A DNA stretch of 64,000 nucleotides from Prorocentrum cordatum (taxonomy: Eukaryota; Sar; Dinophyceae; Prorocentrales; Prorocentraceae), in assembly GCA_963575745.1 (NCBI GenBank), contig CAUYUJ010015717.1:135687-199686 (forward strand), read 5' to 3'. Shown piece by piece: positions 61,795-64,000 of this stretch (the first letter of the stretch is position 1; the number at the start of each line of letters is the position of its first letter). A program made the position numbers and the translations under genes. Under the pieces are notes generated by a model that saw only the letters and a program-made list of their open reading frames with translations, did not search any database and was not told where the DNA came from.

Positions 61795-62530
61795 CCCGGG
61801 CAGGCCTGGCCCCAGCCCCCTGGCACAATTCTGCCCCGATCTGGTGTCCATTCTAGACAAACAACACATCCCCGGGGCAGGCTGGGTCCGGTTCCCTGGG
61901 ACAATCTAATGTCCCGATTTGGTATTTGATTGTTCAGACACCAACTCGCCCCTGCCTGGCTGGGCCCCGGTCCCCTGACACAGTTCTGTCCTGATTTGGT
62001 GTCGTCTTGCACAAACACACATTCCCCGGTTGGCTTGTGCCCGGTTTCCTGACACAAGTTTGTCCCGATTTGGTTGTTTAAATCAAAGAACAGCTCACCT
62101 TTGCCAGGCTTGGCCCCGCGGCCCCTGACACAAAAAAAAAAAAACACAAAAAAAACGAACAACACGTCTCCAGGCCGGCCTGGCCCCGGTCCACATTTTG
62201 CCCCGATATGGTGTTCTTTTAATGAAATAAACAAGCCCCAGGGGTGTGTGGCCCAAGTCCCCCGACACAATTCTGTCCCGATCTAGTGTCCTCTTAAACA
62301 AAGAACAACCCTCCTGCCTGGCCTGGCCCATGGCAATCTGACACAATTCTGTCCCGATCTGGTATCCTCTGGGGGATACAACACACCCCCTGCCCTGGCC
62401 TGACCCCAGCCCCCTGACACAATTCTGTCCCGATCTGGCGTCCTCTTAATTAAACACCAACCCGCCCAGGCAGTCCTGGCCCCGATCCCCTGACACAATT
62501 CTGTCCCGATCTGGGGTCCTCTTAAATTAT
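61795..62530. repeat. 75-85 bp tandem repeat, nine copies
   Basis: Unit: ggcctggccccag(c/t)cccctg, acacaattctgtcccgatct, ggtgtcctcttaaacaaa and a C-rich patch. Copies differ by substitutions; one holds an A12 run (62,132-62,143). Confidence 0.9.
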
Positions 62531-62559
62531 ACCGGAGAAAACCCTGAATCCGAATTCTT

Positions 62560-62685
62560 ATTAGGGCTATAGGGCTATAGAGCTGTAGGGCTATAGGGCT
62601 ATACGGCTATAGGGGTATAGGGTTATTTGGGCTATAGGGCTAATGGGCAAGAGGGCTACAGGGCTATAGGCCTATAGGGATGGCA
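62560..62685. repeat. GGGCTATA minisatellite
   Basis: gggctatagggctatag repetition with ACGG and TAAT variants. Confidence 0.95.
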
Positions 62686-62699
62686 GCCGCAGGACCTGA

Positions 62700-62990
62700 C
62701 AATAAAACCGATAAGCCGATCAACCGATAAACCGATCAACTATTTCAGTTGATCGGTATATCTGCAGATCGACCAATAAACCGATATGATTATATCTGTT
62801 TATCGGTCGATCTGCACATATTCCGATCAACCGATAAACCGACTCATCGCAAGCGTGTCCGGATGTCAGCGCAGTATGGCTTTGTCAGTTTATCGGTTGA
62901 TCGGTCTATCGGTACTTTTCTCCGTTTACCAGTGTATCGGCTTGTCGGTTTACCAGTTTATCGGTTGATCGGTTTATCGGCCCAGAGTTG
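62700..62990. repeat. ACCGATAA repeats in two facing orientations
   Basis: aaccgataaaccgatcaacc repeats (62,705-62,845) face ggtttatcggttgatcgg-type repeats (62,885-62,982), giving a large imperfect palindrome. Confidence 0.85.
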
Positions 62991-63135
62991 TCGTAGTTGT
63001 CCAAGTGGTAATCCGTCGAACTATTTCTGAGGACTCCTGGAGAATCCTTTGGACCACTCCGAGTGGTAATCCTTCTGAATCTTTCTGATGACTCCTCTGT
63101 CCTAAGGAACTCTCGGGGATCCCAAGGAATCCTTA
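62991..63135. repeat. 55-bp imperfect duplication
   Basis: gtggtaatccgtcgaactat and gtggtaatccttctgaatct, both followed by ttctga(g/t)gactcct, about 58 bp apart. Confidence 0.65.
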
Positions 63136-63139
63136 CAAT

Positions 63140-63800
63140 AACTACTACTACAACATCCACAGCCATAACAGCTACTACTACTCCTATTTGTTTATGCCCG
63201 TTCCGCTGCTGTCCTTGGTGCTACAACAAGTGGTATTCCCATGTGATGTTATCGTTACTGCTGTTGTTACGGGTGCTGATACAACAACAATTGCTACTAT
63301 CATTGTTATTACATCCACACTTATTATTGCTGCTGCTACTATTCTTATTCCCATGGGTTATTATCGTTACCAAAACCGCTACTGGTTCCAATGGAACTAC
63401 AACTACTACTGCGACCACAACTTCAACAACACTTTTTTTTGAGGCTACCGCAACTATGCGCATGTTTTAAATGATCGTTGCGGCTGTTGCTATTGTTAAT
63501 CGTACAAATGCTAAAACTACTACTACTACTACGACACCAGCAAATATTTCTGTGGCTACCGCGGCGATGCACATGTGTTACTCTCGTGGTTGCTATTGTT
63601 GTTCGTACGAGCGCAGCTATTCAAACTACTACTGCTTCTACTGCTACTGCTACTGCTGCTGCTGCTGCTACTACTACTACTACTACTACGACTACTACGG
63701 CGCTACTGTTGTTGATATTACTACTACAACTATGGCTACCACTCCCTGCTACTATGGACATTTGTACAGCTACAACGAGCATGCGGATGTTATGATGATA
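63140..63800. repeat. (ACT/CTG/TTG)n-rich degenerate microsatellite
   Basis: Trinucleotide-biased sequence with islands of mixed composition; dense (TAC)n at 63,650-63,700. Thr/Ile/Val-rich frames are artefacts. Confidence 0.8.
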
Positions 63801-64000
63801 ATGATGCTGCTACTGCTGATGACGATTGTGGTGAAAGTTATGATGGAAATGATGCTGAGGAGGAGGAAGAGGAGGAGGAGGGGAGGAGGAAGACGAGCAG
63901 GAGGAGGGGGAGGAGGTGGAGGGAAGGGTAAGAGGGGGAGGATAAGGACGAGGAGGAGGAGGGAAGAGGACAAGGAGGAGCGGGAGGATGAGGCCTTCGG
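63801..64000. repeat. GAT then (GGA)n tract
   Basis: gatgatgctgctactgctga then gaggaggaagaggaggagga to the window end. Confidence 0.85.

Overview
The window looks like nuclear DNA of a core dinoflagellate; the genus cannot be told. Direct signs are a near-exact dinoflagellate spliced leader (SL) copied into the genome in front of an intact ORF at 46,904, an intronless ribosomal protein eL15 gene, broken retroelement polyproteins of kinds seen in dinoflagellate genomes, and a sea of micro- and minisatellites in GC-rich sequence. Nothing indicates a bacterium, plasmid, organelle or virus: there are no operons, Shine-Dalgarno-spaced gene runs, CRISPR arrays or rRNA/tRNA genes that I can support.

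Layout. 0-6.7 kb: a broken tyrosine-recombinase (DIRS-like) retroelement (ORF1, RT, RNase H, recombinase, methyltransferase-like domain) between direct terminal repeats. 6.7-18.5 kb: gene-poor, with a short inverted-repeat element, GAC and GAT microsatellites and small tandem repeats. 18.9-21.6 kb: a broken LINE-like reverse transcriptase. 22.7-27.0 kb: a head-to-tail duplication of a retroelement 3' part (RNase H plus Cys-rich tail), one copy carrying a 1.2 kb minisatellite-bearing block where the other has (TA)n. 27-34 kb: inverted-repeat and tandem repeats and a 0.9 kb ACT microsatellite. 34-39 kb: a broken copia-like pol and an unrecognised decayed coding stretch. 41.5 kb: a long foldback element. 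42.8-43.4 kb: the eL15 gene. 45.2-46.3 kb: eight copies of a short palindrome in an array. 46.9-47.8 kb: a complete retroposed mRNA (14-bp target-site duplication, SL, ORF for a four-helix membrane protein, poly-A). 50.5-53.2 kb: two minisatellite arrays. 54.6-55.9 kb: a frameshifted exostosin-type (GT47) glycosyltransferase copy behind a double SL relic. 58.5-59.8 kb: a foldback element sitting inside an ATGT microsatellite. 60.9-64 kb: minisatellites and microsatellites.

How it fits together. The three gene-like units (eL15, the four-helix protein, the GT47 copy) each have an SL or SL-like sequence upstream, at decreasing quality in the order four-helix > GT47 > eL15. This fits the established dinoflagellate process in which trans-spliced mRNAs are reverse transcribed and reinserted. 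The LINE-like and other RT fragments in the window are the type of machinery that could do it. Between the genes, degenerate arrays built on GGCCCCAAGA recur at a dozen places in both orientations, each holding one or more AT-richer cores of about 75 bp.

Limits: everything was read by eye from the sequence and six-frame translations. Repeat boundaries are approximate unless stated, and domain names rest on motif recognition, not on database searches.
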